Of a stretch of 64,000 bases of DNA, positions 62,258-64,000 are shown in pieces (the stretch's first letter is position 1; each line of letters begins with the position of its first letter). Both the position numbers and the translations under genes were made by a program. A model generated the notes under the pieces. The model ran no database searches and was not told where the DNA came from. It was given only the letters and a program-made list of their open reading frames with translations. The stretch is taken from positions 1-64,000 of the forward strand of contig NZ_SOFM01000045.1 in NCBI RefSeq assembly GCF_004402705.1. Reading direction: 5' to 3'. This stretch comes from Cryobacterium mannosilyticum. Its GTDB lineage: Bacteria; Actinomycetota; Actinomycetes; Actinomycetales; Microbacteriaceae.

Positions 62258-63999
62258 GCGAGCCACTTTCCCCCACTGCAGCGGTGAAGCCGCTCCTCGA
62301 GATCAAGAACCTCCAGGTCGGCTTCCAGACCCAGAACGGCCTCGTCCCCGCCGTCAACGGCATCGACATCACCCTGATGCCCGGCCAGACCCTCGCCATC
62401 GTCGGCGAGAGCGGTTCCGGCAAGTCCACGACCGCGCACGCGATCATCAACCTGCTCCCCGGCTCCGGCCGGATCACGGGCGGCGAGGTGCTCTTCGAAG
62501 GCCGCGACCTCACCCGACTCAACGAGAAGCAGCTCGAAGAGGTGCGCGGGCGGATGATCGGCTTCGTGCCCCAGGACCCGATGGCCAACCTCAACCCGGT
62601 CTGGAGCATCGGCTTCCAGGTCGAAGAGGCCATCCGGGCCAACGGCATCGCCACCGGCAAAGAGGTCAAGCAGCACGCCATCCGGGTGCTCAAGGAGGCC
62701 GGGCTGGCGGATGCCGACAAGCGGCTGCGCCAGTTCCCGCACCAGTTCTCCGGCGGCATGCGCCAGCGCGTCCTGATCGGGATGGGCCTCTCCTCCCGGC
62801 CCAAGCTGCTGATCGCCGACGAGCCGACCTCGGCCCTCGACGTCACGGTGCAGCGCGTCATCCTCGACCACCTCGCCACCCTGACCCGGGAAATCGGCAC
62901 CGCCGTGCTCTTCATCACCCACGACCTGGGCCTCGCCGCCGAACGGGCCGAGCAGCTCGTCGTGATGTACAAGGGCAAGGTCGTCGAGTCCGGGCCGTCG
63001 CGGGAGATCCTCGAGAACCCGATCCACCCGTACACGCAGCGCCTCGTCGCCGCGGCGCCGAGCCTCGCCTCCCGGCGAATCCAGTCCTCCAACCGGAACC
63101 TGACCGACCTCGGCTACAGCGCCCCGCGCGCCGCCGAGGGCCTCGACCTGGTCGAGGCGGCCGAGGCGCGTGCCGGCAAGCAGGCCGCCACCACGAGCGC
63201 CGGCGGGCCGGCGATCAAGGTCGACGCCCTGACCAAGATCTACAGGATCCGCGGCGCGAAGCGGGACGCCCGGGACTTCAAGGCCGTCGACGACGTCTCC
63301 TTCACGGTCGAGCGTGGCACCACCATGGCGCTCGTCGGCGAGTCCGGATCGGGCAAGTCCACCGTCGCGAAGCTCCTGCTCCGGCTCGAGGATGCCTCCA
63401 GCGGCACGATCGCGATCGGCGGCACTGACACCGCGGCGCTCCGCGGCCGGTCCCTGCTGGACCTCCGGCGCACCATGCAGCCGGTCTTCCAGGACCCGTA
63501 CGGTTCCCTCGACCCGCTGCGCAACATCGGCAACACGATCGCTGAGCCGTTGCAGGTGCACCGGGTCGGCGACCGGGCGTCACGCCGGGCCAGGGTGGAC
63601 GAACTGCTCGACCAGGTGGCGCTGCCCTCCGCGCTGGCGACCCGGTACCCGAACGAACTGTCCGGCGGTCAGCGCCAGCGCGTCGCGATCGCCCGGGCGC
63701 TCGCGCTCAAGCCGGAGATCGTGATCCTCGACGAGGCGGTGTCGGCGCTCGACGTGCTGGTTCAGGCCCAGATCCTGCGGTTGCTCGCCGACCTGCAGGC
63801 CGAACTCGGGCTGACCTACCTGTTCATCACCCACGACCTCGCCGTCGTCCGCGTCATCGCCGACCATGTCTGCGTCATGCAGCGCGGCAAGATCGTGGAA
63901 TCCTCGACCGTGGACAAGGTCTTCGACAACCCGCAGCAGGAGTACACCAGGGAACTGCTCAACGCGATCCCCGGTGCGAACCTGAAGCTCGGCGTCTAG
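62254..63999 (+). CDS. Fused two-domain ABC ATPase (DppD-DppF type)
   Basis: 581 residues from ATG 62254 (ATGA overlap); the longer open frame upstream is a shadow of the permease gene. Domain 1: GESGSGKST, FVPQDPMANLNPVWS, FSGGMRQRV, LIADEPTSALDVT; then the OppD/F C-terminal block PIHPYTQRLVAAAPSL, without the clear Cys cluster of iron-sulfur-bearing OppD. Domain 2: GESGSGKST, PVFQDPYGSLDPLRN, LSGGQRQRV, VILDEAVSALDVL (Ala-Val in place of the usual Pro-Thr after Asp-Glu). It powers the 56826-62257 importer. The gene ends at the window edge and is complete. Confidence 0.93.
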   Translation: MSEPLSPTAAVKPLLEIKNLQVGFQTQNGLVPAVNGIDITLMPGQTLAIVGESGSGKSTTAHAIINLLPGSGRITGGEVLFEGRDLTRLNEKQLEEVRGRMIGFVPQDPMANLNPVWSIGFQVEEAIRANGIATGKEVKQHAIRVLKEAGLADADKRLRQFPHQFSGGMRQRVLIGMGLSSRPKLLIADEPTSALDVTVQRVILDHLATLTREIGTAVLFITHDLGLAAERAEQLVVMYKGKVVESGPSREILENPIHPYTQRLVAAAPSLASRRIQSSNRNLTDLGYSAPRAAEGLDLVEAAEARAGKQAATTSAGGPAIKVDALTKIYRIRGAKRDARDFKAVDDVSFTVERGTTMALVGESGSGKSTVAKLLLRLEDASSGTIAIGGTDTAALRGRSLLDLRRTMQPVFQDPYGSLDPLRNIGNTIAEPLQVHRVGDRASRRARVDELLDQVALPSALATRYPNELSGGQRQRVAIARALALKPEIVILDEAVSALDVLVQAQILRLLADLQAELGLTYLFITHDLAVVRVIADHVCVMQRGKIVESSTVDKVFDNPQQEYTRELLNAIPGANLKLGV

Positions 64000-64000
64000 G

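Overview
The window is high-GC DNA from an actinobacterium, most likely a member of the Microbacteriaceae. The reasons are: mycothiol metabolism (an Mca amidase), actinobacterial families (DUF4307, DUF4245, DUF6264-like), many GTG/TTG starts, several apparently leaderless genes whose -10 box (TAGGCT, TAGAAT, TACGAT) lies just before the start codon, and operons packed by 4-base ATGA/GTGA overlaps. It is chromosomal. I see no tRNA, rRNA, CRISPR array or intact transposon.

Layout. 1-1156: start of a secreted protein with Ig-like modules, running off the left edge. 1369-6639: a tight four-gene operon (MFS transporter, PLP D-threonine-aldolase-like enzyme, sugar-lactone oxidase, and a GH1 protein that has lost both catalytic glutamates), followed by the tail of an IS30-like element. 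6810-11228: ABC-2 exporter, LemA/HtpX, and an AlkX-type DNA glycosylase. 11529-15535: a polyamine/phosphonate/iron-type ABC importer. 15580-18040: AI-2E family transporter and threonine deaminase. 18110-38111: a long housekeeping block (greA, DUF4307, mca, trhA-like, cis-prenyltransferase, phoH, fumC, DUF4245, xseB, xseA, ispH, fbaA, glpX, ychF) whose content resembles Mycobacterium tuberculosis Rv1080c-Rv1112.

38088-41800 is an accessory stretch at the 3' end of ychF. The last 22 bases of the ychF reading frame recur twice downstream (39363 and 40411). They bound two roughly 1.0-1.3 kb segments that each carry one orphan gene (a two-TM membrane protein and a lipoprotein). An HTH-nucleotidyltransferase/HEPN toxin-antitoxin-like pair follows. 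This looks like an att-bounded, cassette-like insertion hot spot without an integrase in view, and it is the best candidate here for an undescribed system. 42031-45314 is a second accessory block of small membrane proteins and an oxidoreductase. Its two transcription units are headed by near-identical promoter regions of about 66 bp.

45553-49798: HhH-GPD glycosylase, DUF2461, a LysR-type DNA-binding domain fused to a basic tail, ABC-F ATPase, DUF457 hydrolase. 49841-55307: LON-domain protein, then a tandem glycine riboswitch controlling gcvT-gcvH-gcvP. 55407-56599: CPBP protease-like and DCC proteins. 56826-63999: an oligopeptide-type ABC importer with a tandemly duplicated lipoprotein receptor, two permeases and a fused two-domain ATPase.

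Long perfect or near-perfect hairpins with no poly-T tract close many transcription units. Only the one after the first peptide-binding protein looks like a classical terminator.
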